A stretch of 64,000 nucleotides of DNA from the NCBI RefSeq assembly GCF_042186555.1, contig NC_133328.1, positions 56,839,431 through 56,903,430 of the forward strand, written 5' to 3'. The notes beneath the pieces are model-generated. The model saw only the letters and a program-made list of their open reading frames with translations, was not told the origin of the DNA and did not search any database. Source of the stretch: Aquarana catesbeiana (taxonomy: Eukaryota; Chordata; Amphibia; Anura; Ranidae). Position numbers and translations under genes: made by a program. This document shows, piece by piece, positions 23,299-35,869 of the stretch. Position 1 is the stretch's first letter. Every line of letters starts with the position of its first letter.

Positions 23299-24654
23299 AC
23301 AAGAATACAGGTGTATTTAGTAACATGCTGTAAATACAGCCATATTTTATGCTATACGGGCATATGTCTGTATTTGCATCTACATGCATGTAGCCTTAAC
23401 CATTTTAACCCTATACAAGCTTACTGTTGTAACACTGATGTTATTGGGGGGGAGTTGGCAAAACAAAACTTACCAAGTTGATAGATGTCATCACATTCAC
23501 AAATTTCACCATCTATTGGCAGATTTCATCATGTATTATTTTTTTTCCATTGTTACACTTTAATATACTTTATTGCTCTGTACACAAGCTAGTTTGCTGC
23601 ATAATTAAGATAATAAATTAGATTGCATTGACACAGATTATTTTTTCCCCACAATCTATTAGCAGACATTAGAACACATTTTAAAGAAATAAAAGCAGCA
23701 GGAGCTTCCGGGGTAACAGATATTCCTAAAGACACACAAAGAAAAATTGGCAGAAAAAAACAGACTAATTCTAATTATTACTTTTTTTTTTTTTTTTACA
23801 GCTAAAGTATACTTGCTTACATACAGTAAATATACTGTATAAATACCAACCTTTGTGCTTTGTTTAGCTGAAGTATCAGGTTGACGTGTTCTTTCAGTAG
23901 ATAAGGAAGTTGTCTCCCTCTTGTGGTCAGGTGTGGTTTTTCTTTTCCCTCATCATAGCCGAAGACACTTAATGCTTATTACCTGTCTGGCACTTTTTAG
24001 AACTTTGAATATGGATTTTTTTTTTTTTTCATTTTCATACGCAACAACTTTCAATTCTGGTCTTTGATCATTAGAAGAGCTATGTAGAGAGTGTAAATGT
24101 AAAAATCAAGTTTATACTACATAACTGGTACCCTGAAATAACCCGCAAAGTATGTATAGCAAAAACAAATGATGAATTTGATAATGTAAAAGTTAAAAAG
24201 TTTAATATTTCAATGCATTTTATTGTAAAGTTTTATTACTACTAATATAAAAATGCATATATTTTTTTACTATTATACTAAATAAAAATGGTGTGTTTAG
24301 AATATAAGAATTAGCATATTAGAGTGTAAAACTGATGTATTTCAATCATTTTTAACATAACATATATTTTTTTCGGATTTACAAAAGCTGAATTATTGTT
24401 TTTTGAGTATTAACTGGATGAAATTTAATTTGCGAACACAACTGTGTTTCATAAACAACTGCCATGGTTTTCTTTTTATAAAATACTGTTTTCACCTTTT
24501 TTTTTTTTTATCCTTTCTTGCATCTCAGTGCTGCTGATATCCTCTGGCTTCTTTAAGTCCCTTCCTGTCTACTCGCTCCAGTGTCACCTGCACATCATTA
24601 CTCTGGATGGGCTTGCTGATAATTTCAACAGTGGATGATGCCTGTGCAACGTGG
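23299..24654. other. No gene recognised
   Basis: AT-rich, mostly non-repetitive DNA with homopolymer T runs at 23791, 24009 and 24497. It could hold conserved noncoding sequence, but nothing in it can be named. Confidence 0.5.
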
Positions 24655-24806
24655 GGTTGATTTACAGCTATGCAGTTTTAGTGCTTTTTGCATTTTGCAG
24701 ATTTGCACTACAGTCCATTGTACATGGTTTCCTATGGAACACGTTTCTGTAGTGCAAATCTGCAGAATGCAAAAAGCACTAAAAATGCCTAGGTGTGAAT
24801 CCAACC
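24655..24806. repeat. Fold-back MITE
   Basis: The sequence TTGCATTTTGCAGATTTGCA at 24690 has an inverted copy at 24746, and the ends GGTTGATTTACAGCT and AGGTGTGAATCCAACC are imperfectly inverted. Confidence 0.75.
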
Positions 24807-24810
24807 TAAG

Positions 24811-25220
24811 GCTCGATTCACACCTATGCATGTTGCTTTTGAGCGTTTTAGGAGTTTTTTTTGTCATGCCTGCCACGTTTTTGAGCAGCGTTTTTGTAGC
24901 ATTTTTGCCGCGTTTTTTTTTTTTTTTTTTTTTACAGTTTTAAAAAAAAAATGTTTTTACATAAAAAAAAAAAACAAAAAAACGACAAAAACGCATCAAA
25001 AACGGTGCACTTGCGTTTTTGATGCTGGTCCATTGAATTCTATTACATGCAAAACGCTGCATTTTGCATGAAAAAAAGTCCCTGACCCTTTCCAAAAATG
25101 CAGAGGTACAAAAAGGCATTGATGTGAACATGTTCCATAGGAACCCATGTTAAAAAATTCCCATGCATTTCTGCAAAATGCAAAATGCATCAAAAAACAC
25201 GCTAGTGTGAATGGAGCCTT
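24811..25220. repeat. MITE with GGCTC..TTCACAC ends
   Basis: The left end GCTCGATTCACACCTATGCA pairs with the inverted right CTAGTGTGAATGGAGCC. The core is rich in CGTTTTT and AAAACGC words. Confidence 0.75.
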
Positions 25221-25221
25221 A

Positions 25222-25460
25222 AACAGGAGAGTGCAAAATCTGCTGCAGCTGTGCATAGAAACCAATCAGCTTCCAAGTTTTACTGTCAAGGCCTAATTGA
25301 ACAAGCTGAAGTTAGAAGCTGATTGGCTATCATGAACAGCTGCACCAGATTTTTTTTTTTGTCAAAGCTTAAACAAGTTGAAGTTCGGAGCCGATTGGCC
25401 ACCATGCGCACAGTTGCACCAGATTCTGAGCTTTCCAGTTTTAGTAAAACATCCTGTGTG
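25222..25460. repeat. Dispersed repeat with duplicated block
   Basis: GAAGCTGATTGGCTATCATG and GAGCCGATTGGCCACCATGC are two related units, each followed by a TGCACCAGAT block. No coding content is seen. Confidence 0.6.
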
Positions 25461-25463
25461 TAA

Positions 25464-25726
25464 GCCCCGGTTCACACAGGGGCGACTTGTCAGGCGACTT
25501 AGCCGCCTGACAAGTCGCGTCCCGTTCTGTACTAAGGAACCGTCCTAATAGGAGCAACGCAAGTCGCTCCGACTTAGAAAAAGGTCCTGTAGTATTTTTG
25601 GGGCGACTTCAGGCGACTTGCATTGACTTCTATACAGAAGTCGTTTTGCAAGTCGCCGCTGAAGTCGTGTGCAGGTCGCCTCGTTGAGTCGACCTGCAAG
25701 TCGTGCCGCCGCTGTGTGAACCGGCA
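25464..25726. repeat. MITE with GCGACTTG words
   Basis: The ends GCCCCGGTTCACACAGGGGC and CCGCTGTGTGAACCGGC are inverted. A relative is split at 40097-41380. Confidence 0.8.
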
Positions 25727-26937
25727 CTTACCACTTGTAGTTTCCACCAGGGGTGCATATGACACAGGGACAACATAGCAGCACAAGTGGGAGACAGTTG
25801 TCATCCTATACTGTAACAGGAAGGGCCTAAACAAGGTCCTTCATGGCAAGATCGGCAGGTATTCTTTTTAGGTTCAATATATTAACATTTTGTAAGAAAA
25901 AAAAACAAGGAAAATAAAGATAACTCTACATCACAAAAATGAGGCTCCATATATATCCATAATGACAAACCAATAATTGAAAAAGTATACAGTATTATTC
26001 TGATGATAGAGGAAACCCCAAAGCTGCCGTAAAAAAAGGGTAAGCTTATAATCCAAGTGACTGAAATGAAATTAAATGCTCAGGTATTCTTTTTTTAATG
26101 AAAACTGCAGATTTATTAAAAATGAAATCAGTTTCTGAAATTACATTAAAGACCAACTCCAAGATTATATTTTCTTAAGAAATTTTTCTGTGCCCTCTAC
26201 TTCCAGTGAGCTCAGACAGCCACCCCAGGGGGGGGGGATAGTGACATTATTACTGACATTGTGACATTATTTTATCTTCTAAATCTAGAGCCACGAGGAC
26301 CATCTACCTAGTTCAAGAACTTTCAGTTCAAACCATAATAATGCATTCCATATACTGAAGCAAATCTTCAGATTTCTAAAAGTAAAGCAGTTCGCCTTAT
26401 CACAGATTAGCACCATGTTAAAATTAATGTTTGATTCCAGTCAATGGCTTGAAGTCATTTATCATGAGCTGTTTAAACATCAAGAACAGAAAAATTTCAA
26501 TTGTCCAAGCCTAGCTCCAACCAGAAATATTGTTTTCGTTTTGGATAAATATGGTTAGAACCTTTTCCTGTGTCTCCATTAGAGAGATTTCCCTTCACTT
26601 CCTATCTAGGTTGGTGTCACAAGGATGTGAATGACACTGAATTTTCCCAGTGAAGACACAGGGAGTAAAAAAGAAAGCAGAAAGAGATTCTAGATGTTCT
26701 CCATTCTTTTAAAATATGCGTTTGTACTTTTGTCTGTCAATTAAGTATATTTCCTGTGACACCCTGTTTTTCTGTCCTCCGTGCCATGCTGGGGCCAGAG
26801 GATCAAAAAGACGAACGCTAGAATTTGTAGGAGTTAAGGAATAGCTGAGATGGTTGGAAAACTGAGTCCCTGGGTGCCTTTTGTGATGTGTATATTCAGT
26901 ATATACCAGTTAAAGACCAAATACCAAAAAAGACCTA
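25727..26937. other. No gene recognised
   Basis: Unassigned DNA. A G9 run sits at 26230. No ORF or element ends were recognised. Confidence 0.5.
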
Positions 26938-27610
26938 AAGTGATTCTAAAGGCATTCTTTTTATTGAAATAACAAACACATTACACTAATGCTGGCCATA
27001 TGCTATACGAAAAATCGGCCAAACCCATTTTCGAAAAACGAACATTCGGCCGTGAACGCAAACGATAGTGCCATCATGTAATGACCGATGAATCGTTCAG
27101 TGGACATAAATTAATGCATTTTTTATTTGTTTTTTTACATTTACCGAGTGCAGACAGTACGGACGGAAAACACATTAACCTTTCAATTTATCGTTCCTTC
27201 GGCATAAAATTGCCAAACTTGTTCCTCGTTTTTTCGTCTCAAAAACATCCCAACGATTATCGATTTTGTGCCCATTAACTGCCCGAAAAACGAACTAACT
27301 GTCTAAATGACCGAATTTCGGCTGATTTTTTGTATAGTGTATAGCCAGCACTACCTTCTCTGTGCAATAGTTTTTCACAGAGCAGCACTAATCCTCCTCT
27401 CCTCTGGTCCCCCGCCCATGTTCCTGGCTCCTTCCATCTGCCGAGGGCGTCCATAGCAAGCTGCTTGCTCTGGGTGTACTTGTGTGTGCTCAGTGCTCAC
27501 GGCTGAGTAGGCTGTGTGTGTCCATTGACACACAGAGCATGGCTCCGCCCTGCCTGTGATTTACAGAAAGCAAGAGCCAATAGAGCGCTTTCTCTAAGGC
27601 AATGGGACAA
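26938..27610. repeat. Dispersed repeat split by a MITE
   Basis: The left part CTAAAGTGATTCTAAAGGCA and the right part TTCTCTGTGCAATAGTTTTT belong to the family at 15098. They are separated by the MITE at 26991-27349. Confidence 0.65.
26991..27349. repeat. MITE with GCTGGCCATATGCTATACG ends
   Basis: The inverted right end reads TGTATAGTGTATAGCCAGC. The interior is rich in CGAACATTCGG and CCGAATTTCGG words. Confidence 0.8.
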
Positions 27611-28161
27611 TCTCATAGCACTCTCTTAGATAACTCCCTCAGTTAACACGCACATCTCACAGGACACTCATGAATATGAAGATCTCTTAGCTAATAAGTT
27701 GACTGCATAGCATGCCAATCTCATAGCAGTCTCTCTTTTAGGCAATTTGAAGATCTAATAGAACCCTATCAGGTAATGTTCAGATCTCATAGCACTTTCT
27801 CTAGTATACAGATACATTGATCCATATATATCTTGAACACCCCCCATACAACTTTCATTTTGTTTAGTTTAACATTCATGTGAATTTTGTTTCAATTTCC
27901 ATGTTTTCGCAATAAAAGGAAGCTCCCAACGGGAAAATAATACGAAGAGAAACGTGAAAGCTACCATTGCTGTCTGAAAATCCTAGGTGCCTGGTTGCCA
28001 CGATTACCCTCTCATTTCAGTGCTTTTCAAGTCTGTGCCCTAAAAAATGAAAATGCAGTCTGGCAAGTCAGAGAGTACTACACACTATGCTTACACGGTG
28101 TACAGAAGCTTGATCTGTTGAGGCTGACAAGCCTGGTGTATATACTGCGCGGAGGTGGCGA
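27611..28161. other. No gene recognised
   Basis: Contains loosely repeated 'TCTCATAGCA' words between 27610 and 27800. Nothing else is assigned. Confidence 0.5.
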
Positions 28162-28163
28162 TA

Positions 28164-29580
28164 CAGTGAAGGAAAAAAGTATTTCATTCCCTGCTGATTT
28201 TGTACGTTTGCCCAATTTTAATGGTAGGTTTATTTTAACAGTGAGAAACAGAATAACAACAAAAAAATCAAGAAAAACGCATTTCAAAAAAAATTATAAA
28301 TTGATTTGCATTTTAATGAGTGAAATAAGTAGTTGATCCCCTATCAATCAGCAAGCTTTCTGGCTCCCAGGTATCTTCTGTCCAAAGAGCTGTCCAAGAG
28401 CGTCAGGGACAAGATTGTAGACCTGCACAAGGCTGGGATGGGCTACAAGACTATAGCCAAGCAGCTTGGTGAGAGGGTGACAACAGCTGGTGCGATTATT
28501 CGCAAATGGAAGAAACACAAAATAACTGTCAGTCTCGGTCGGTCTGGGGCTTAATGCAAGATCTCACCTCGTGGAGTTTCGATGATCATGAGAACGGGGA
28601 GGAATGAGCCCAGAACTACATGGGAGAATCTTGTTAATGATTTCAGGGCAGCTGGGACCATAGTCACCAAGAAAACAATTGGTAACACAACGCCGTGAAG
28701 GACTGAAATCCTGCAGCGCCCACAAGGTCCCCCTGCTAAAGAAAGCATATGTACAGGCCGTCTGAATCATTCAGATGTTCATTAGCAAACTTCAGAGGAC
28801 AACTGGGTGAAAGTGTTGTGGTCAGATGAAACCAAACTTGAGTTCTTTTGCATCAACTCAACTTGCCATGTTTGGAGGAGGAATGCTGCCTATGACCCCA
28901 AGAACACCATCCCCACTGTCAAACATGGAGGTGGAAACATTATGCTTTGGGGGTGTTTTTCTTCTAAGGGGACAGCACAACTTTACCGCATCAAAAGGGA
29001 CGATGGACGGGGTCATGTATTGTCAAATCTTGGATGAGAACCTCCTTCCCTCAGCCAGGGCATTGAAAATGTGTCGTTGATGGGTCTTCCAGCACGACAA
29101 TGACCCAAAACACAAAGGAGTGGCTCAAGAAAAAGCACATTAAGGTCCTAAAGTGGCCCAGCCTCCAGATCTTAATCCCATAGAAAATATGTGGAGGGAG
29201 CTGAAGGTTCAAGTTATCAAACGTCAGCCTCGAAACCTTAATGACTTGGAGAGGATCTGCAAAGAGGAGTGGGACAAAATCCCTCCTGAGATGTGTGCAA
29301 ACCTGGTGGCCAACTACAAGAAACGTCTGACCTCTGTGATTGCCAACAAGGGTTTTGCCACCAAGTACTAAGTCATTTTTAACGAAGGGGTCAAATACTT
29401 ATTTCACTCAGCAAATCAATTTATAACTTTTTTTGAAATTAGTTTTTCTGTATTTATATGTTGTTATTCTGCCTCTCACTGTTAACATAAACCTACCATT
29501 AAAACTATAGACTGATCATTTCTTTGTCAGTGGGCAAATGTACAAAATCAGCAGGGGATCAAATACTTTTTTCCTCACTG
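28164..29580 (+). mobile_element. Tc1-like transposon, inactive
   Basis: The ends CAGTGAAGGAAAAAAGTATT and the inverted TACTTTTTTCCTCACTG bound 1417 bp. The left flank is TA and the right flank TT, consistent with a decayed TA target duplication. The terminal repeats extend for about 200 bp (TATAAATTGATTTGC near both ends). The transposase inside is broken. Confidence 0.9.
28372..29371 (+). pseudogene. Tc1-like transposase, broken
   Basis: The N-terminal helix-turn-helix part (KELSKSVRDKIVDLHKAGMG, then TIAKQLGERVTT) runs to a stop at 28554. The catalytic part resumes at 28807 with VLWSDETKLEFF and KHGGGNIMLWGCFSSKG. The third piece at 29153 has PPDLNPIENMWRELK and ends at 29371. These are the DDE-type motifs of Tc1 transposases. 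The start codon region is missing compared with the copy at 63876, and at least two frame breaks lie between the pieces. Confidence 0.9.
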
Positions 29581-29582
29581 TT

Positions 29583-30461
29583 CATTTGTGATATTTTAAT
29601 GCAACGCCTAAAGTACTGACAAAACCCAGACAGCTGATCGTAGGTGAGGGTCAATGATCAGAAGTGACTGAAGTAACTGTAGGCAGGAAGGAGAAGCAGA
29701 TCAAAGTCTCATGCAGCTTTTTGCACCAGCAGAGAGATGCTTCCTCTATGCTGTATGGAGGGACGTGACAATCCACACAGTGGAGGATATCAATGTTCAG
29801 TCTCACAGCATTAACCACTTCCACAGCAGAAATACAGGGAGTAATGGCACCCAGTGAGCAACAAAATTGAGGGAGCCTCTGATGCTCTTACTGTAAATCT
29901 TCAGAGATAGGAGAGGTGAAGAAGCGATGCCAATGGCTCTGGATCTGCAAAGTGCTTCACAGCTCCCGTTTATCAGAAGCAGAGTATGAAAAGCACCCCA
30001 TACAGATCAGTGTCTGAAGGTCACCAGCCTAGCCAAGAAAGGCTAGTTAAGTGGGGTCCAGATGTACAGTCCAAAATTCAGGCTGAGACAGACTGTGCTA
30101 AGTAGCTGTCAATGGGAGGGGAACCTCCAGCTGTAGAGCAGAGAAGAGTCTTGAGTGAAGATAAAAATACAGAGTAGAAAAAATTCTGGAAATAAAAGCT
30201 TAATCTTTACAACAGCAAACCTGAAGAAAAGATGTCCATCATCATAGGCCTCTAACAAAATCCTGAGGCATGCTGGTAGTAGCAGGGGTCATCCTGGGCT
30301 GACTTGCATCCTTTTTGTATACCAGTTTCCAATTCTCCTCTAGACAGCAATAGAACCCTAAAGTTAAGGGCCTCTGGCATCCCTCAACGCATGAAAAATA
30401 AATAAAAAAGTACATGTGAACTCTAAATAAATTACATTTGGTTTTGCAAAAGCAATGGGTA
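29583..30461. other. Unassigned, possibly old retroelement
   Basis: No ORF of note. The moderately GC-rich tail with CCTGAGGCATGCTGGTAGTA near 30258 could be a terminal repeat, but no partner copy is present to test this. Confidence 0.4.
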
Positions 30462-30469
30462 TTATAAAC

Positions 30470-30652
30470 CAGTGGTCATCAACCCTGTCCTCAGGGCCCA
30501 CTAACAGGCCAGGTTTGCAAGACAACTGAAATACATCACAGGTGATATCATTTGCTGCTCAGAGATTGCCGTATTCTAGTCTGCATCTCCCCAAGGTAAT
30601 ACATAAAACCTGGCCTGTTAGTGGGCCCTGAGGTTAGGGTTGATGACCACTG
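30470..30652. mobile_element. hAT-type MITE
   Basis: The ends CAGTGGTCATCAACCCTGTC and the inverted GGGTTGATGACCACTG extend over more than 40 bp. The flanks TTATAAAC and TTATCAAC match at 7 of 8 positions, as expected for a hAT target duplication. Confidence 0.88.
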
Positions 30653-30685
30653 TTATCAACTGCATATTTTTTTTTTTTTTAAATT

Positions 30686-31112
30686 AAAGTGGTATTAAAG
30701 GTTCGGCATTCAAAGGAAACACATTGTGGTTTTGCACAGAGCAGTCCAGATCTTACTCATCTCGGGTCCCCCACAGGTGCTCCTGGCTCTCTTGACCACT
30801 TGCTATGGGGGCACTGGTGCGTGTTCGCTCCCAAGCCCTGCTCTATGTGTCCATAAGACACAGAGTCACGGCTTGGCCCCACCCATTGGCTGTGATTGAC
30901 AGCAGTGGGAGCCAATGGCTCCCGTTGCTGTCTCAGCCAATGAGGAGAGGGAGTACCGGGACAGCCGAGGCTCTCATACACATTGCTGGATCGAGAGGGG
31001 GCTCAGATGAGAATTTTGAGGGAGGGCTGCGGGGGGAGCAGCACACAGAAGATTTTCTACCTTCATAGAATGCATGAAGTTAACAAAAAAACTTCAGTCA
31101 TTACAACCACTT
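30686..31112. mobile_element. TTAA-flanked GC-rich MITE
   Basis: It begins AGTGGTATTAAAGG after TTAA and ends CATTACAACCACT before TTAA. It is the same family as 15098, 38835 and 46253. The short ORFs have no known domain. Confidence 0.75.
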
Positions 31113-31721
31113 TAACATAGTTTTCATTTTTTTTTTTCATATATTGTTGCATATCAATAAAGCTGATTTCCTTCAACCATTCCCTGTCTACATGCATATA
31201 CTTCATCAATTCATTTCTCAGGGAGGGTTTCCAGATGGTGAGGAGGCTCAACGTGTCTGTACAAAGTGTGTTGGTACTGCTTGTAGTCTCTCTTGGGAGA
31301 ACCTGTTACAGGGTGACAACACAGGAACAAAGTTAGGAGACTGGAACAGAGTTGTTGAACCTGCACAAGGAACTTCATATGGAAATCACCAGGTATCATT
31401 TTAATGAAGGCTACAGATTTAGGATATTGAAAATGAAATCTTGTTCTTGGGGAGAACTTTTTTTATATCTCATTAATCCTGAATGTCTCTGAAAGCACAA
31501 GAACATAGTATTTATCCTCGTTCGGGACAGTGCATGTGTGTCATTAATCTACAGCGACAGCCATCTCAGACTGAATCTGTATACCCAAGGGCATTTCTCT
31601 GGGAGGGACTGTTATGTCAGAATTTACCAATGAGGTTTTTAAGTCCTGTCACTAGTTTTTAGCACTTTTATTGGCTGTAAGTTCATAAAAGGAAGGGTCC
31701 TTTTTTTTTGGCACTAGATTC
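31113..31721. other. No gene recognised
   Basis: Open frames of 60-86 codons at 31063-31404 show no motif. Unassigned. Confidence 0.45.
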
Positions 31722-32114
31722 TAAGAGCCCTTTCACACTGGGGCGGGGGCGGCGTCAAAACTATTATTAGTATGGTATGCGGCCGCTAGCGGGGCGGTTT
31801 TACCCCCCGCTAGCGGCCGAGAAAGGGTTAAATACCACCGCAAAGCGCCTCTGCAGAGACGCTTTGTCGGCGGTATAGCTGTGCCGTCCCATTGATTTCA
31901 ATGGGCAGGAGCGGTACACACTCCGCTCCTTCACCGCTCCGAAGATGCTGCTAGCAGGACTTTTTTTTACCGTCCTGCCAGCGCATCGCTCCAGTGTGCA
32001 AGCCCTCGGGGCTTTCACACTGGAATGAAAGCAGCGGCACTTTCAGGTCGGTTTGCAGGCGCTATTATTAGCGCAATAGCGCCTGCAAACCGCCCCAGTG
32101 TGAAAGGGCTCTTA
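31722..32114. repeat. MITE with TAAGAGCCCTTTCACACTGG ends
   Basis: The right end CCAGTGTGAAAGGGCTCTTA is an exact inverted copy of the left 20 bases. The GC-rich core has repeated CCGCTAGCGG and CGGTTTGCAGG words. Confidence 0.88.
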
Positions 32115-32256
32115 GACAAGCCACAGCTGTACTATCCTGTAAATTTCTACTTTCACATTGTTCAAACGGCAAGAGGTTTGTTACAGGTTTAGTTAGATCT
32201 TTGTTCATCTGGAACACATAAACAGCAGAAAGTGATAGTATGACTGATCAGAATGA

Positions 32257-32483
32257 GCCCAGGTTCACACTGAGCTGCGGGAATGAAGCCATCCGAGTTC
32301 AGTAGAACACGATTTCAGCTGCAATTTCACAGACATCTGTGCAGGTTTCTGCAAAGATGTCAATGTAAATTAAAAAAGGAAGTACAGAAACTACTTTTTG
32401 AAATCGGTGAGATTAGGACGGTGCCATTGATGGCAATTGATGCCAATTTGACATGTCAAAACGCTCCAGTGTGAACCAGGGCT
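32257..32483. repeat. MITE related to 12408-12728
   Basis: The ends GCCCAGGTTCACACTGAGCT and CCAGTGTGAACCAGGGC are inverted. Compared with the longer copy there are internal deletions. Confidence 0.75.
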
Positions 32484-32573
32484 AAGCTGGCATATTTAGG
32501 AGCATTTCATCAAATGGAAACCACCTAGCATATTCCCTTGTAATTTATGTCTACAGCTTTGCCACTCCAAACT

Positions 32574-33003
32574 TAAGCCTCATACACAAGGTACAATTGT
32601 TGGCCAACCGAGCGTCTGATTTTTGTCAAAAGGGTGTGTGCCAGGATCTTGTCTTGCATACTAACAGTACACAATTGTCGCGCCACAAACACGAACGTAG
32701 TGACGTACTATGAGGAATTTCAGCCCTTTGGGCCCCTTCTGCTAATTTCGTGTTTGGTGAACATTGATTCCGAGCATGCGTGTTTGTACTTTTAACTTGT
32801 GTGACGGATTTGTGTATTGACCATACGAAAATCTGGCGTCAAACCGATGTCCGCCAAAAATTTACTAGCCTGTCATTCAACATTTGTTGGTCAAAAGTTG
32901 GACAACAATTGTCAAAAGGAGCGTACTAACGGTAAAATTTTAGGTCAGCAGTCTGTCTACAGACAATCCCCTGCCAATAATTGTACCGTGTTTATGAGGC
33001 TTA
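32574..33003. repeat. MITE with TAAGCCTCATACAC ends
   Basis: The left TAAGCCTCATACACAAGGTA pairs with the right TGTACCGTGTTTATGAGGCT. CAACAATTGTC words repeat inside. Confidence 0.8.
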
Positions 33004-33019
33004 AGTAATTGTACAGAGA

Positions 33020-33256
33020 CCACAGCAATTAAACTTAAAGTCTCCAGATCACAATCCAGTCAAGCATCAGTGAGATGTGCTGGAAAAACAAATCCAATCC
33101 ATGGAGAGGCCCCATCTAGAAAATTACAGGATTTAAAGGATATGCTACAGAAGGCTTGGTGCCAGATCCCATAGCATACCTTCAACGGTCTAGTGGAGTC
33201 CGTGCCTTGATGGGTTATAGTTGGTGGTGATCATTTTATAGTTGATCAGTGTATAT
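33020..33256 (+). pseudogene. Mariner-type transposase 3' fragment
   Basis: The text CCAGATCACAATCCAGTCAA, then GTGAGATGTGCTGG, GGTGCCAGATCCCATAGCAT and GTTGATCAGTGTATATCC matches the degenerate C-terminal end and right terminus of a common vertebrate mariner family. Translated pieces (SPDHNPVKH, DVLEKQIQSME) carry stop codons. Only the last quarter of the element remains. Confidence 0.7.
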
Positions 33257-34064
33257 CCAGAAACCTATGTAAATGCTCTACCCCACTGCAGTCCTGATGC
33301 ACCTTCTCCCACCCATTTTACCCTACCCTCTGGCAACATCCCCTTTGAGGAAGTACTTATATGGGCCAAAAGGCATCAGAGTACACGTGGCCTGGTGTGT
33401 TACCCGCCAGTGAGCTCCAGCTATATGGCTACAATGAGTTTCAGCATACAATGGCATGAATGCAATGGCATTTGGTTTGCGAACCACCTGACCTATTCCT
33501 CCAACTTTCTCTCCAGGACATTGGTACTAGTGGTTTGGTGACTGTGGAAGGACTCATTGACAAGAGGTAACAGGTAGCAAACCATACTCCTTGTTTGTTG
33601 GACAACGAACAGTGGTTGATCCAGGAATTCAGCATAATCCCCAATTTGTGGCTGGCTATATGCCATTAAAGTCTATGTATGCAGGACTACTCTGGCATTT
33701 GAGTGCACAGGTGTAACACAATGGTCATTTGGAATGTTTTGAACATAAGCTCCCATTATGTGCATGATTTATTATGAGTACCCTGACACAAGCATACACT
33801 ATATTAAGGCAATACTAGCCTTATATACTATCTTGAGGGATACAGTTATGAGTACCCTGCTACCAGCATATAATATATTGAGGCAACACTAGCCCTATGT
33901 ACTATCTTGATTAAATGCGGTGTAAAATAGGTTATTTTTTTATCACCATAGTACAATGACTGAGAAAATACCATCTAATATTGTATGATTAGGCATCGAT
34001 CATTTCTTTAGAAAAATGACATCTTATCATTGATATAGAACATCTAGAGACAACTATGATTACA
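33257..34064. other. Unassigned, with one local duplication
   Basis: A unit starting TTATGAGTACCCTG at 33773 is repeated from about 33846 and both copies end ACTATCTTGA. Otherwise nothing is recognised. Confidence 0.55.
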
Positions 34065-34371
34065 TACAATTGTGCTCATAAGTTTACAGATCCTGGCAGA
34101 ATTTATGATTTCTTGGCCATTTTTCAGAGAATATAAATAACACAAAAACTTTTTTCACTCATGGTTAGTGTTTGGCTGAAGCCATTTATTATCAATCAAA
34201 TGTGTTTACTCTTTTTAAATCATAATGCCAACATAAACTACCCAAATGACCCTGATCAAAAAAGTTTACATACCCTCGTGATTTTGGCCTAATAACATGC
34301 ACACAAGTTGACACAAAGGGGGTTTAATTGCTATTAAAGGAAACCATCCTCACCTGTGATCTGTTTGCTTG

Positions 34372-34404
<33 letters not shown>
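34372..34404. repeat. (GT)n microsatellite
   Basis: About 15 GT units lie in the 5' leader of the Tc1 element, just before its transposase start. Confidence 0.9.
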
Positions 34405-34407
<3 letters not shown>

Positions 34408-34483
34408 GGTCAATGAGTTTCTGGACTCTACACAGACTCTTTTGTCTTTCATCTAGTGCTGCACTGACGCTTCTGGATTGAGT

Positions 34484-35486
34484 CATGGGGAAAGAAAAAG
34501 AATTGTCAAAGGATCTGCGGAGAAAAAGTAGTTGAACTGTATAAAACAGGAAAAGGGATATAAAAAGATATCCAAGGAATTGAGAATGCCAATCAGCAGT
34601 GTTCAAACTCTAATCAAAAAGTGGAAAACGAGGGGTTCGGCTTAAACCAAACCATCGTCAGGTAGACCAACAAAAAATTTCAGCCACAATTGCCAGGAAA
34701 ATTGTTTGGGATGCAAAGAAAATCCTGCAAATGACTTCAGGTAAAATACAGGACTCTCTGAAAACATGGTGTGGCTGTTTCAAGATGCACAATAAGAAGG
34801 CACTTGAAGAAAGATGGGCTGCATGGTCAAGTTGCCAGAAGAAAGCCATTACTACACAAATGCCACAAAGTATCCTGCTTACAATACAACAAACAGCACA
34901 GAGACAAGCCCCAAACCTTCTGGCACAAAGTCATTTGGAGTGATGAGACCAAAATTGAGCTTTTTGGCCACAACTATAAACACTACATTTGGAGAGGAGT
35001 CAACAAGGCCTATGATGAAAGGTACGGAGGTAGATCGCTGATGTTTTGGGGATGTGTGAGCTACAAAGGCACAGGAAATTTGGTCAAAATTGTTAGCAAG
35101 ATGAATGCAGTATTATCAAAAAATACTGGAGGAACATTTTCATTCATCAGCCAGGAAGCTACGCATTGGATGTACTTGGACCTTCTAACATGACAATGAT
35201 CTAAAACACAAGGCCAAGCCGACCTGTCATTGGCTACAGCAAAATAAAGTGAAGGTTCTGGAGTGGCCAACTCAGTCTCCCGACCTCAATATCATTGAGC
35301 CACTCTGGGGAGATCCCAAAACGTGCAGTTCATGCAAGACAGCCCAAGAATTTACAGGAACTGGAGGCTTTTTGCCAAGAGGAATGGGCAGCTTTACCAT
35401 CTGAGAAGATAAAGAGCCTCATCCACAAAAACCTCAAAAGATCTCAAGCTGTCATTGATGTTAAAGGGGGCAATACACAGTATTAA
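34484..35486 (+). pseudogene. Tc1-like transposase, broken
   Basis: The ATG at 34484 gives MGKEKELSKDLRRK and then shifts frame. The helix-turn-helix continues as GYKKISKELRMPISSVQTLI. The catalytic part reads HKVIWSDETKIELFGHN and GGRSLMFWGCVSYKGTG in the frame of 34771-35193. After another shift it continues as WPTQSPDLNIIEPLWG and RQPKNLQELEAFCQEEW to a stop at 35486. At least four frame breaks are needed, so it is dead. Confidence 0.9.
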
Positions 35487-35869
35487 GAACTGGGGTATGT
35501 AAACTTTTGACCAGGGTCATTTGGTTAGCCTCTGTTGCCATTATGATGTAAACACAGTTGATTGATAATAAATGGCTTCAGCCAAACACTAACCATGAGT
35601 GAAAGAAAAGTATGTGTTGTTCATATTCTCTGAAAAATGGCCACGCAATCATAAATTCTGCCAGGGTATGTAAACTTATGAGCACAACTGTATGACCAAA
35701 TTAGATTTACTGTATTAGTACACAACAGCACATCCCATTGCTCCGTGGCTCATTGTTAGTATGTTTGCTTTGCCATCTTGTAGAGCCATCTGAAAATGAG
35801 TTACATGTTTACATAAATTAGATAAACTGGAACTTTTTATATATGTTTTACAATTGTAAAATATGACTA

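Larger units (their letters stand above)
34067..35690 (+). mobile_element. Second Tc1-like transposon family, inactive
   Basis: The ends CAATTGTGCTCATAAGTTTA and the inverted GTAAACTTATGAGCACAACTG sit between exact TA flanks (34065-34066 and 35691-35692). The terminal repeats are about 215 bp long and include a second motif near their inner edge (CCCTGATCAAAAAAGTTTAC and GTAAACTTTTGACCAGGGTC). The interior carries a broken transposase. Confidence 0.92.

Noticed and set aside
31144..31404. Possible host exon
   Set aside because: The frame has no known motif and the bordering splice signals are weak, so there is no support beyond chance.
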